The notes under the pieces were generated by a model that made no database searches, was not told where the DNA came from, and worked only from the letters and a program-made list of their open reading frames with translations. From CBDUXP01 sp965371225 [NCBI: uncultured bacterium] (lineage in GTDB: Bacteria; Abyssobacteria; SURF-5; CBDUXP01): a stretch of 52,048 bases of DNA. How positions within the stretch are numbered: the stretch's first letter is position 1; each line of letters opens with the position of its first letter. Below are positions 1-7,555 of the stretch, piece after piece. The stretch is from the NCBI GenBank assembly GCA_965371225.1, contig CBDUXP010000026.1, positions 1 through 52,048 on the forward strand, read 5' to 3'. Both the position numbers and the translations under genes were made by a program.

Positions 1-1
1 C

Positions 2-349
2 CTGGCGGAGCCGGGCGGGCGCGAGCGGCTGGCGGACGCGGTGGCGGCGAACCCAACCGTGCGCCACCCGGTGATCCGCACGCACCCGGTAACGCGGGCG
101 AAGCTGATCTACGTGAACCGGCTTTTCACGACGCGCATCCTCGGCCTGCCCGAGGGGGAGAGCCGCGCGCTGCTGGCATTCCTCTACGAGCACTGCACGC
201 AACCGGCGTACACCTGCCGCTTCCGGTGGGAGCCGCAGTCGCTGGCGCTGTGGGACAACCGCGCGACGCAGCACCGGCCCATCAATGACTATTTCCCCGC
301 GCCCCGGCGCATGCACCGCGCAGTCATCCAGGGGGACCGGCCCGTCTGA
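2..349 (+). CDS. TauD/TfdA-family Fe(II)/2-oxoglutarate dioxygenase, C-terminal part
   Basis: The open frame runs in from the left edge, so only about the last 115 residues are present. They match the C-terminal half of taurine/2,4-D dioxygenases: a HPVIRTHPVT segment, then FVN-like YVNRLFT, a RFRW stretch, WDNRATQH with the distal iron-binding histidine, and a final RRMHR...GDRP that carries the 2-oxoglutarate-binding arginine. Enzymes of this family hydroxylate sulfonates, phenoxyacids or other small acids in the cytoplasm. The substrate cannot be told, because the N-terminal HxD half lies outside the window. A GTG at 41 is an internal codon and not the start. Confidence 0.85.
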   Translation: MAEPGGRERLADAVAANPTVRHPVIRTHPVTRAKLIYVNRLFTTRILGLPEGESRALLAFLYEHCTQPAYTCRFRWEPQSLALWDNRATQHRPINDYFPAPRRMHRAVIQGDRPV

Positions 350-377
350 TACGGTAGGGGCGGGGAACCTGGGGACC

Positions 378-1505
378 ATGCACCGCGCCGACTTCACCGT
401 GTGCACGCGCCGCGCCGCCGCCCTGCTCGCGGCCGCGGTCCTCGGCACCGGCTGCGCGACGGCGGACGGGCAGCGGGGCGGCACGGGGCTCGAACGGCCC
501 GCGGGGCAAGAGAAGGAATACCCCGCGTCGCAACCGGACATGATGCGCGCGGCGGTGGCCGCTTTCTGGGAGTTGGGTTACATCCCCGTGGCCGTGGACC
601 CGGCCGCCGGCATCATCCGCGCAAAGCGCATCCCGGAACGGAGCGTCGGCAAACTCCTGCGCCTGGGCGGGCCCGTGCCCACGCGCGCCACGGCGGTGCT
701 GGTGCGCACGGCACCCGCGCGCACCCGCGTGCGACTCGCATTCACGGACCACCGCGCCCTGCGCAACCGCGACGGGAGCCGCGGACGGCCCGCGGCCGCG
801 GTGGACGAACCCGGCCTGTACCATCTCGCGTTCGCCGAGATCGGCCGCGCCCTCGAAGCCGGGCCCGCGCCGCGCACTCCCGACGTGCAGGTGGTGCGCC
901 TGGCCACGACACACCCGGGCGCGGTAGCGCGCTTCACCACGCAGATGCCGGAGTCCGCGCGCGCACCCGCGCCGCGCACTTCCGACGTGCAGGTGGTGCG
1001 CCTGGCCGCGACGCCTCCGGGTGCCGTGGTGCGCATCACCACGCAGATGCCGGAATCGGCGCGGGTGCGCGCGCCGGTGCAGCGACGCGCGCCGCCGATT
1101 TCGCCTGCACCGGTCGAGCCCGTGCGCCAGGCCGCCGTGCCCCGCGCGCAACCGTTGCCGCCGGTTCCGCCGGTCGAGGAAGGCCGGGTCTTGCACTCTT
1201 CACCCGAACGTCTCCGGCCGCCGCTGCCGGCACCCGCGCCGGAGCTGGAGCCGGCACCGCGTCGCGCGGATCCCCCGCCGCCCGCGCCGACTACGATTCC
1301 CGCGGGGCCCATTCGCGTGCCGGACGTCAGCTTGGCGGACGTGCACGTGGCGCTCATGAAGGCCGGCTTCGGCGCCGGGCGCGAGTGGGGCACCTACGGC
1401 TCCTGGACGCGCGAGCGCGTGAAACGCTTCCAGCGCGACCGCGGCCTGCGCGCCACGGGCGTCATCGATGCGGCGACCTGGGCCGAACTAAGCGCCTACC
1501 GCTAG
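378..1505 (+). CDS. Secreted protein (possible lipoprotein) with C-terminal peptidoglycan-binding domain
   Basis: About 375 residues. The chosen ATG gives a basic start, a hydrophobic stretch (AALLAAAVLG) and a Cys near residue 25 in LGTGC. This is a lipobox-like site with Gly at -3, so lipidation is probable but not certain. Residues about 50-165 form an unrecognised domain. Two 34-residue tandem repeats follow, then a long Pro/Ala/Arg-rich linker. The last 60 residues resemble a PG_binding_1 domain (DVHVALMKAGF, VKRFQRDRGLRATGVIDAATW). It probably anchors in the envelope and touches the cell wall. An ATG upstream in the same frame (285) overlaps the preceding gene and lacks a signal peptide. 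Confidence 0.75.
   Translation: MHRADFTVCTRRAAALLAAAVLGTGCATADGQRGGTGLERPAGQEKEYPASQPDMMRAAVAAFWELGYIPVAVDPAAGIIRAKRIPERSVGKLLRLGGPVPTRATAVLVRTAPARTRVRLAFTDHRALRNRDGSRGRPAAAVDEPGLYHLAFAEIGRALEAGPAPRTPDVQVVRLATTHPGAVARFTTQMPESARAPAPRTSDVQVVRLAATPPGAVVRITTQMPESARVRAPVQRRAPPISPAPVEPVRQAAVPRAQPLPPVPPVEEGRVLHSSPERLRPPLPAPAPELEPAPRRADPPPPAPTTIPAGPIRVPDVSLADVHVALMKAGFGAGREWGTYGSWTRERVKRFQRDRGLRATGVIDAATWAELSAYR
864..1067 (+). repeat. Two tandem 102-bp repeats inside the lipoprotein gene
   Basis: Units 864-965 and 966-1067 are near-identical, in frame and each 34 codons long. They begin at cccgcgccgcgcact, and both encode DVQVVRLA followed by PGAV and TTQMPESAR. The differences are scattered substitutions. 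This looks like a recent internal duplication in the linker region. Confidence 0.85.
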
Positions 1506-1548
1506 GCGTTCGCGCAGGCCGAATCTTTTTGTTGTCGGGCCGGCGCGC

Positions 1549-2256
1549 TCACGGGCGGTCCGGTTTCGTACCGGCGTACACGGCGAGCGCTTGCCACTTG
1601 TACCAGCAGTCCACGTCGCGGAAACCGGCGTCGCGCAGCCAGCCGAGTTGCGCCTCGAGCGTGGCGCACCGATCCGCTTCCATCCGCTTGCGCGCAACAG
1701 CGATGTCTTCGCTGGTGGCGCCGAGTACCCGCGCCTCCCGCTCCCACGTGTCCCAGAACCGCCGGTCGATGCCCGGGGTTTCGCCGAGCACTTGTTCCGC
1801 GTTGATGAACACGCCGCCGGGCACCAGCGCCGCGTAGACGCGCCGGAACAGGTCGGCCTTCTCGGGATCGCCGAGATGATGGATGGCGAGGGCCGAGACG
1901 ACGGCGTCATACTCGCGCTCGATCGTGACCGCGGTCAGGTCGACGACTTCGTACGTCACTTTGGGATCGTCGCCGAACCGCGCGCCCGCCTGCTCGAGCA
2001 TGTTGGGCGCAATGTCCGCCAAGGTAAGGTCGGCGTGCGGGTAGCGGTCGCGGATGAGGGCGGACAGCAGCCCCGTGCCGGCGCCGAGATCGAGAATGCG
2101 CGGGGCGGCATCGAGCGCGAAGGGCAGCAGATCGAGCGCGGTGCCGTAGAAGTCGTCAAAGCACGGGACGAGCTGCCGCCGGGTGCGGTCATAGTCGTGG
2201 GCGGTGCGGTCAAACGCCTCGCGCGCGCTCGCGGGGCGGTCGGCGGCTTCGGTCAT
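1549..2256 (-). CDS. Class I SAM-dependent methyltransferase
   Basis: 235 residues, a typical size for a stand-alone Rossmann methyltransferase. Motif I is ILDLGAGTGLLS (about residues 53-64), the acidic residue after beta-2 is in LADIAPNM, and the later VVDLTAV, VVSALAIHHL and LVPGGVFI follow the canonical order. It uses S-adenosylmethionine in the cytoplasm. No substrate-specific signature was recognised. The start is preceded by a TAGAAT box (2266-2271) nine nucleotides upstream with no ribosome-binding site, and it is transcribed divergently from the DUF402 gene. A 43-bp spacer separates its end from the lipoprotein gene that converges on it. Confidence 0.85.
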   Translation of the reverse strand: MTEAADRPASAREAFDRTAHDYDRTRRQLVPCFDDFYGTALDLLPFALDAAPRILDLGAGTGLLSALIRDRYPHADLTLADIAPNMLEQAGARFGDDPKVTYEVVDLTAVTIEREYDAVVSALAIHHLGDPEKADLFRRVYAALVPGGVFINAEQVLGETPGIDRRFWDTWEREARVLGATSEDIAVARKRMEADRCATLEAQLGWLRDAGFRDVDCWYKWQALAVYAGTKPDRP

Positions 2257-2295
2257 GAGGCGGTCATTCTACTCGGGGGCCGGCGGTGGGCGTGG

Positions 2296-2301
2296 TAGCA
2301 T
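2296..2301 (+). promoter_or_regulatory. -10 box TAGCAT, leaderless start
   Basis: TAGCAT is followed by exactly six bases and then the ATG of the DUF402 gene. The opposite-strand TAGAAT of the methyltransferase lies 25 bp away, so the two promoters are back to back. Confidence 0.5.
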
Positions 2302-2307
2302 GCGCGC

Positions 2308-2790
2308 ATGCTCGGGTTCCGCGAGGTCAAGCACCACTACAACAAGCCGACGGAGACGTACGGCTGCGAGCTGCTGCACTGGGCCGAGCAGCGCGTGGTG
2401 TTGAAGTACGTGAGCGAGGACGCGCTGACGCACGCGAAGATCGGGATCGAGTTTCCGGCGGGCACGGTCACGATCGCCACGTACTGGGGGGAGCGCGGGT
2501 ACGCGGTCTGGCAGATGTACCATCCGGACGGCCACTTGCTCGGCCACTACGTACACATCGTGGAGGACATGATCATCGCGCGGGAGGCCATCGAGTACCG
2601 CGACGCGCTGGTGGACATCTGGTTCTGGCCGAACGGGAATCACCAGGTGCTGGACGAGGACGAGCTGTACGAGGCGATGCAGCGCGGGCAGCTCAGCCGC
2701 GAACGCGAGCGGCACATCCAGGAGCAGCGCGCGCACGTGCTCATGCAGTGGGAGCGCATCGCTGAGCGCCTGCCGGAGTACGAACCCTAA
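2308..2790 (+). CDS. DUF402-family protein
   Basis: 160 residues. The central segment (WQMYHPDGHLLGHYVHIVEDM, with YRDALVDIWFWPNG and VLDEDELYEA) fits the DUF402 barrel, a family that includes nucleotide phosphatases and RNase-linked proteins. The acidic LDEDEL near the end is the family's hallmark. The C-terminus is a charged helix. The exact substrate is unknown. The start is leaderless-type (TAGCAT-N6-ATG). Its stop codon overlaps the stop of the converging TPR gene: the four bases CTAA at 2787-2790 hold both. Confidence 0.75.
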   Translation: MLGFREVKHHYNKPTETYGCELLHWAEQRVVLKYVSEDALTHAKIGIEFPAGTVTIATYWGERGYAVWQMYHPDGHLLGHYVHIVEDMIIAREAIEYRDALVDIWFWPNGNHQVLDEDELYEAMQRGQLSRERERHIQEQRAHVLMQWERIAERLPEYEP

Positions 2791-4493
2791 GCGCTCTTGT
2801 CCGGCGGGGGCGCGGCCCGGCGGTCCACGCGCGCCGCCTCCTCACCGCGGCGCTGTTGAATCAACAGCACGAGCAGCAACAGCGCCACCAGCGCGAGCCC
2901 CCCACGCACGGTCACGATCCGCCACAACGACGGCTCGGTCTGACTCCGCACGTACCGCAACCGATGGCGCGCCTCCCTGTCCCTCGGGTCAAGCGCCAGT
3001 GCGCGCTCCAACGCTTCTTTTGCGCGGTCATACTCACCCGCATCGGCCAGCACAGATCCCAGGAGGCGATGAGCGCCGACCGGGATGGGCCTCTGCAAAA
3101 TCGCCTTCTCGAGCCAGGGGATGGCCTCTTGAGGTGATCCGCTCTTGTAGAGCGCGTTGGCGAAGGTGACCATGAGCCGCCCATCGTTGGGCCGGGTCTC
3201 AAGCGCCTGTGCGAACACCTCCGCGGCGCCCTTAAAGTTTCCCATCTCGGCCAACACATAGCCGAGATTCCACAGCGGCCCAATGGCGTGCGGTCTGAGA
3301 GTCCGAGCCACCTCGAGGTCTGCTTGCGCCTCAGCATACCGCTCGAGCCGGGCTAAGACTTCTGCGCGATCGACAAGCGTAGAGGGATTTTGGGGCGAGA
3401 CCGCCTCGGCCCGGTTGAGGTCCGCCAAGGCGCGCGCGTACTGTTTCAATTCAATGTACACGCGCGCCCGATTGCGATACCAGAATGAAAACTCGCCCAA
3501 CGCCAGCGCCTCGTCGTACAGCGCGAGGGCCCCACTCCGGACCTGTTCAACCACGCGCTCGTCCGGTTTCTTTCGCACGAGCGGCACGCCGACTTCCAGC
3601 GCGTTGGTATCCACGCCAATGCCCACGCCCTGTTGCGTCGCCGTCTGAAGTTGGAGTCGCGCCGTGTAAGCCCGGGTGGTCAAAAGCCGACCGCGCAGGG
3701 TCATGAGCCGGGGATTCCTATTGGCCAGCGCCTCCGCCTCGGCGACGAATGCACTCATGGCCTCGTACGACCCGCCCCATCGGGGATTCATGGTCCAAAG
3801 GTACGTCTGGCGCGGATAGAACACGTATGGGCTGATCTCCACGATGGCGTCAAACAACTCCTGAGGCGTCCGCTCTTCACCCGGGGCCCGGCCGGAGTTC
3901 TGCATCTTGAGCAAGATGTTGTAGGCCGCGACCAACGTTGGCTTCCGCTCAAGTGCGCCGTGCAAATCTTCCACGGCCTGCTCGAATGCGTGCGCCATGT
4001 CCTCAAACTGTTTGGCGGAGGTCCGCCGGGCCGCGTCCGTTCCGCGGGCGTTCCATCCGACACCGGCGTAGTACACCCCACGCGCCAGAAGGGCATAAGG
4101 CGACTCCGGCATCGCCGCCACCCAGGCATCCAAGGGTTCGAGAAGCGCCGGCTCGCCAGCGTTCAAAATTTCGAGCGCCCGGTTCATCCAGATCTCCTTG
4201 TGGAAATCCCGCTCGAAATCCGCCTGCAGTCCCGCGAGGAACGCATCGAGCCGCTCGTGTTCCCCCGCCCGAATCAACGCCACCAGTTCCAGTTTGTCCG
4301 GGACGGCGACGGGGTAACCGTGACTGTCCACATCGGGCAGCTCGCGCAGGCGCGCCATCGGCATTACGACGCGCTGGAGGGGCGGCGGTTGAACGGGGGC
4401 GGGTTCTTCCGCCAGCGCAAGGCCGGGGCCGCCACTGACGAGCACGATAGCCGCCAGAAGTGGCAGCACATGACACCGGACATATGAGCCCAT
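2787..4493 (-). CDS. Exported TPR protein with DUF4034-like N-terminal domain
   Basis: 568 residues from the chosen ATG, which gives a clean signal peptide (cleavage near ALA-EE, residue 28). Reading further upstream adds a tail without export features. Residues about 60-230 resemble DUF4034 (RAGEHERLDAFLAGLQ, WVAAMPESPYALLARGVYYAGVGWNARG). Residues about 350-520 hold at least five tetratricopeptide repeats. A hydrophobic helix (about 528-545) followed by a basic tail suggests a membrane anchor near the C-terminus. TPR arrays bind partner proteins; no partner is visible. Its codon use is slightly less GC-biased than its neighbours. It ends tail to tail with DUF402. Confidence 0.8.
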   Translation of the reverse strand: MGSYVRCHVLPLLAAIVLVSGGPGLALAEEPAPVQPPPLQRVVMPMARLRELPDVDSHGYPVAVPDKLELVALIRAGEHERLDAFLAGLQADFERDFHKEIWMNRALEILNAGEPALLEPLDAWVAAMPESPYALLARGVYYAGVGWNARGTDAARRTSAKQFEDMAHAFEQAVEDLHGALERKPTLVAAYNILLKMQNSGRAPGEERTPQELFDAIVEISPYVFYPRQTYLWTMNPRWGGSYEAMSAFVAEAEALANRNPRLMTLRGRLLTTRAYTARLQLQTATQQGVGIGVDTNALEVGVPLVRKKPDERVVEQVRSGALALYDEALALGEFSFWYRNRARVYIELKQYARALADLNRAEAVSPQNPSTLVDRAEVLARLERYAEAQADLEVARTLRPHAIGPLWNLGYVLAEMGNFKGAAEVFAQALETRPNDGRLMVTFANALYKSGSPQEAIPWLEKAILQRPIPVGAHRLLGSVLADAGEYDRAKEALERALALDPRDREARHRLRYVRSQTEPSLWRIVTVRGGLALVALLLLVLLIQQRRGEEAARVDRRAAPPPDKSA

Positions 4494-4752
4494 GGAACCC
4501 CCGCGCCGGAATCTCCCATACCCCCGCTCCGGCCTCACACGTGACGCCTCAGTGTACTCGCCCGGTGGCCGCTCGCGCGCTAGGAGCGGAGCCGGTGCAG
4601 CCAAGAATATGCCGGGCCTCCGCCAACCCCCTGGGATACAAGCCATTCCAGCCGCCCCGTTGAAGGCCATTTCGGATGAGTGACATAATGAACTGTTGTT
4701 ATGCATACACGGCCGCCGGGGGTGGGGCGTGGCGGCCGAGGGGTGATGTCGC

Positions 4753-6480
4753 ATGAACGCCATCTGGCTCGGCCTGCTCTCGCTGCTCGGGTTCGCGGTG
4801 GCGTATTTCGTGTACGGCCGGTACCTGAGCGAGAAGATCTTCGCGCTGGACCCGGCGGCGCTGACCCCGGCCCACGTGATGGAGGACGGGGTCGACTACG
4901 TGCCGGCGAACAAGTACGTGCTGTTCGGCCACCACTTCGCCTCCATCGCCGGGCTCGGCCCCATCCTCGGCCCGGCGATCGCCGTCATCTGGGGCTGGGT
5001 GCCCGCGCTGCTGTGGGTGACGCTGGGCACGATCTTCTTCGGCGCGGTGCACGACCTGTCCGCGCTCTGCATCTCGCTCAAGCACCAGGGCCGCAGCATC
5101 AGCGACATCACGGACGACATCATCGGCCCGCGCAGCCGGCTGCTCTTCCAGATCATCATCTTCTTCCTGCTCGCGCTGGCCATGGGCGTGTTCGCGATTA
5201 CCATCGCGCAACTCTTCACCCACAAGGGCGCGGAGTGGACGGCCGAGAGCCAGATGTATCCCGAGGCCATCGTGCCCACGTTCACCTTGATGGTCGTGGC
5301 CATGGGCATGGGGTATCTCGTGTACAAGCGCAAGCTGCCGCTGGGCCCGCTCTCCTTCGTCGGCGTCCTGCTCATGCTCGGCGCCATCTGGGCCGGCATC
5401 GCGTTCCCCTTCACCGGCCTCGGGCGTGACACGTGGGTGTACCTGCTGCTGGGCTACGCCTTCACCGCGTCCATCCTGCCCGTGTGGCTCCTGCTGCAGC
5501 CGCGCGACTACCTGAACAGCTTCCAACTCTACGGCGGGCTGCTGCTCATCTTTGGCGGCATGCTGATGCTGCGCCCGGACGTGGTGGCGCCGGCGTTCAA
5601 CCCGTCGAGCGCGACCGGGGCGCCGCCCGCGTATCCCTTCCTCTTTATTACGATCGCGTGCGGGGCGATCTCCGGCTTCCACAACCTGGTGAGCAGCGGC
5701 ACCACGGCGCGACAGATCGACAAGCCGCGCGACGTCATGTTTATCGGCTACGGCGGCATGGTGGCCGAGGGCATCCTGGCCGTCGGCGTGATCCTGGCCT
5801 GCGTGGCCGGCGTCAGCTCCCTGGATGAGTGGAACGCGCACTACGGTTCCTGGGGCACCGCGGCGGCCGGGGGTCTCAAGGCTTTCATCCTGGGCGCCGC
5901 CACTCTCATGACGGGGCTCGGCATTCCCAAGGCGTGGGGCGCGGTCATCATCGCTACCGTGGCCGTGTCTTTCGCCATGACCACGCTCGATTCGGCGACG
6001 CGCCTGCTGCGCTACAACATCGAGGAGCTGGCCAAGACGCTCAAGGTCGCGCCGTTGCAGAATCCGCTCGCCGCGTCGCTGCTCGCCGTGGCCGCCATCG
6101 GCTTCTTCGCGCTGATGAAGGTCGACGGCCGGCCGGCGGGGATCATTCTGTGGTCCCTGTTCGGCACCACGAACCAGGTGCTCGCCATGCTCGGGTTGCT
6201 CGTGGTGACCGTGTGGCTGTGGCGGACCGGGCGGCCGATCATCTTCACGGTCATCCCCCTGGTCTACATGACCGTCACGTGCAGCTACGCCATGCTGCTC
6301 AGCCTCAAGGGGTTCTGGGAGAATGAGCAGACGGCGCTGGTCGTCGTCGGCGGTGTGGTGTTCGTCCTCGCCATGTGGATGGTCGTGGAAGGCATTCTGG
6401 TGTTCTGGCGCATGCGCGGCGAACGCGCGGTCAAGCTCGCCGCCGCGGCCACCAGCGCCGCTTGGCGCAAGCCGCTGTAG
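4753..6480 (+). CDS. cstA: Carbon starvation protein A, inner-membrane transporter
   Basis: 575 residues, polytopic throughout. The N-terminus (YFVYGRYLSEKIFALDP, then DYVPANKYVLFGHHFASIAG and GPILGPAIA) is diagnostic of CstA, as are the FFGAVHDLSAL and SGTTARQID segments. Characterised members import pyruvate or peptides during carbon limitation. The length matches the shorter CstA/YjiY type rather than the ~700-residue E. coli form. A GAGGGGTGA stretch precedes the ATG as a ribosome-binding site. The 259 bp upstream carry no gene, and no regulator is adjacent. Confidence 0.95.
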   Translation: MNAIWLGLLSLLGFAVAYFVYGRYLSEKIFALDPAALTPAHVMEDGVDYVPANKYVLFGHHFASIAGLGPILGPAIAVIWGWVPALLWVTLGTIFFGAVHDLSALCISLKHQGRSISDITDDIIGPRSRLLFQIIIFFLLALAMGVFAITIAQLFTHKGAEWTAESQMYPEAIVPTFTLMVVAMGMGYLVYKRKLPLGPLSFVGVLLMLGAIWAGIAFPFTGLGRDTWVYLLLGYAFTASILPVWLLLQPRDYLNSFQLYGGLLLIFGGMLMLRPDVVAPAFNPSSATGAPPAYPFLFITIACGAISGFHNLVSSGTTARQIDKPRDVMFIGYGGMVAEGILAVGVILACVAGVSSLDEWNAHYGSWGTAAAGGLKAFILGAATLMTGLGIPKAWGAVIIATVAVSFAMTTLDSATRLLRYNIEELAKTLKVAPLQNPLAASLLAVAAIGFFALMKVDGRPAGIILWSLFGTTNQVLAMLGLLVVTVWLWRTGRPIIFTVIPLVYMTVTCSYAMLLSLKGFWENEQTALVVVGGVVFVLAMWMVVEGILVFWRMRGERAVKLAAAATSAAWRKPL

Positions 6481-6500
6481 GGGCGCAATTCATCGCGCCC
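6477..6500. repeat. Degenerate GTAGGGG palindrome
   Basis: gtaggggcgc ... gcgccc forms a 6-bp stem immediately after the cstA stop. It belongs to the GTAGGGG/CCCCTAC palindrome family that is abundant at 38.8-48.7 kb and could also act as a transcript-end hairpin. Confidence 0.5.
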
Positions 6501-6535
6501 ATCTACCCTTGGGCTCTACAGTCGACCGTTCGAAC

Positions 6536-6541
6536 TACAAT
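6536..6541 (+). promoter_or_regulatory. -10 box TACAAT, leaderless start
   Basis: TACAAT followed by six bases and the GTG start of the hydrolase at 6548. No -35 hexamer is seen at standard spacing and there is no Shine-Dalgarno sequence. Confidence 0.5.
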
Positions 6542-6547
6542 GCGTCC

Positions 6548-7474
6548 GTGAGCGAGGACACCGCGCAGCAGACCACTCAAGGCCAGCCCCCCGCTCAGAC
6601 CGCTGCGAGAGTCCGGCGCGTGGGGTTGCTCGCACTCGTCGTGTTCCTCGGGGCCGGCGGGGTCGGGCAGTACATTTTTCTCCAGCCCCTGCCCCGCAAC
6701 CCGAGAGCCGCCACCCCGCGGGAGTACGGCATGGACTACCGGCCGGTGGAGCTGCACCTGGATGAAGGCGCGCGCGGATCGCTCACCCTTCGCGCGTGGT
6801 ACGTGCCCGGCGCGCGGCCGGAGACCGTCGTGCTCTGCCACGGGCGAGGCGACGCCATCGCCGGCCTGCTCCCGGCCGTTCGCCTGGTGCACGAGCTGGG
6901 CTACACGGCAATGCCGATCGAGTTTCGCGCGCACGGCGAGAGCGGCGGCACGTGGAGCAGCGTCGGCGCGGCTGAGCAGCGCGACCTCATCGCCGCGTTG
7001 GATTGGCTGGACACGAACGCCCCCGCTCCGGTTGCCGCGTTCGGCTACTCCATGGGCGGTTGCGTGGCGCTGTGCGTTGCGGCGCGGGACGAGCGCATCC
7101 GCGGCGTGGTGACCGAAGGGGCCGTCGGCAATCTGCCGCGCGAAATCCGCCGCTGGTACGGGCCCTTGGCTCCACCCATGCTCGCGGCGGCGACCCCCTG
7201 GATCTGGCTGCGGGCCGGCGTGACCCCCTGGGATGCCCGGCCCGTCCGCGTGATCCACCGGATCGCCCCGCGCCCGGTGCTGCTCATTCACAGCCGCGCG
7301 GACCGGGTGGTGGCGTTCGCCGGCGCGGAACGGTTGTTTGCCGCCGCGGCCGAGCCGAAAGAATTCTGGATCGTCGAAGAGGCGCCGCACGTGGGCGCGG
7401 TGCTGGAGGACCCGAAAACCTATCGCCGCCGCTTGGCGCGTTTCCTGGACCGCGTGTTCTCGTCCGCCGCCTGA
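6548..7474 (+). CDS. Membrane-anchored alpha/beta hydrolase
   Basis: 308 residues from the GTG. One hydrophobic segment (about 24-42) sits near the N-terminus, with no clear cleavage site, so the catalytic domain is probably tethered outside the inner membrane. The fold elements are VVLCHGRGD (oxyanion region), RAHGESGG, the nucleophile elbow GYSMGG (Ser168), a late Asp in HSRADRVV and a His in EEAPHVG. This pattern fits the BAAT/dienelactone-like serine hydrolases. The substrate is unknown. The GTG is chosen because a TACAAT box lies six bases before it; a longer frame reading back into cstA is overlap only. Confidence 0.8.
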   Translation: MSEDTAQQTTQGQPPAQTAARVRRVGLLALVVFLGAGGVGQYIFLQPLPRNPRAATPREYGMDYRPVELHLDEGARGSLTLRAWYVPGARPETVVLCHGRGDAIAGLLPAVRLVHELGYTAMPIEFRAHGESGGTWSSVGAAEQRDLIAALDWLDTNAPAPVAAFGYSMGGCVALCVAARDERIRGVVTEGAVGNLPREIRRWYGPLAPPMLAAATPWIWLRAGVTPWDARPVRVIHRIAPRPVLLIHSRADRVVAFAGAERLFAAAAEPKEFWIVEEAPHVGAVLEDPKTYRRRLARFLDRVFSSAA

Positions 7475-7555
7475 CCCGATGACCGCCCTGGACCGTACCC
7501 GCGCGGCCCGCGCGCGTGTTGCTCAGCAACGCGGGCATGCCTATACTTGAAGAAG

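Noticed and set aside
324-1393. Minus-strand frames across the lipoprotein gene
   Set aside because: They have repeat-driven, Arg/Gly-rich translations and no start signals. The plus frame has a signal peptide and a recognisable C-terminal domain.
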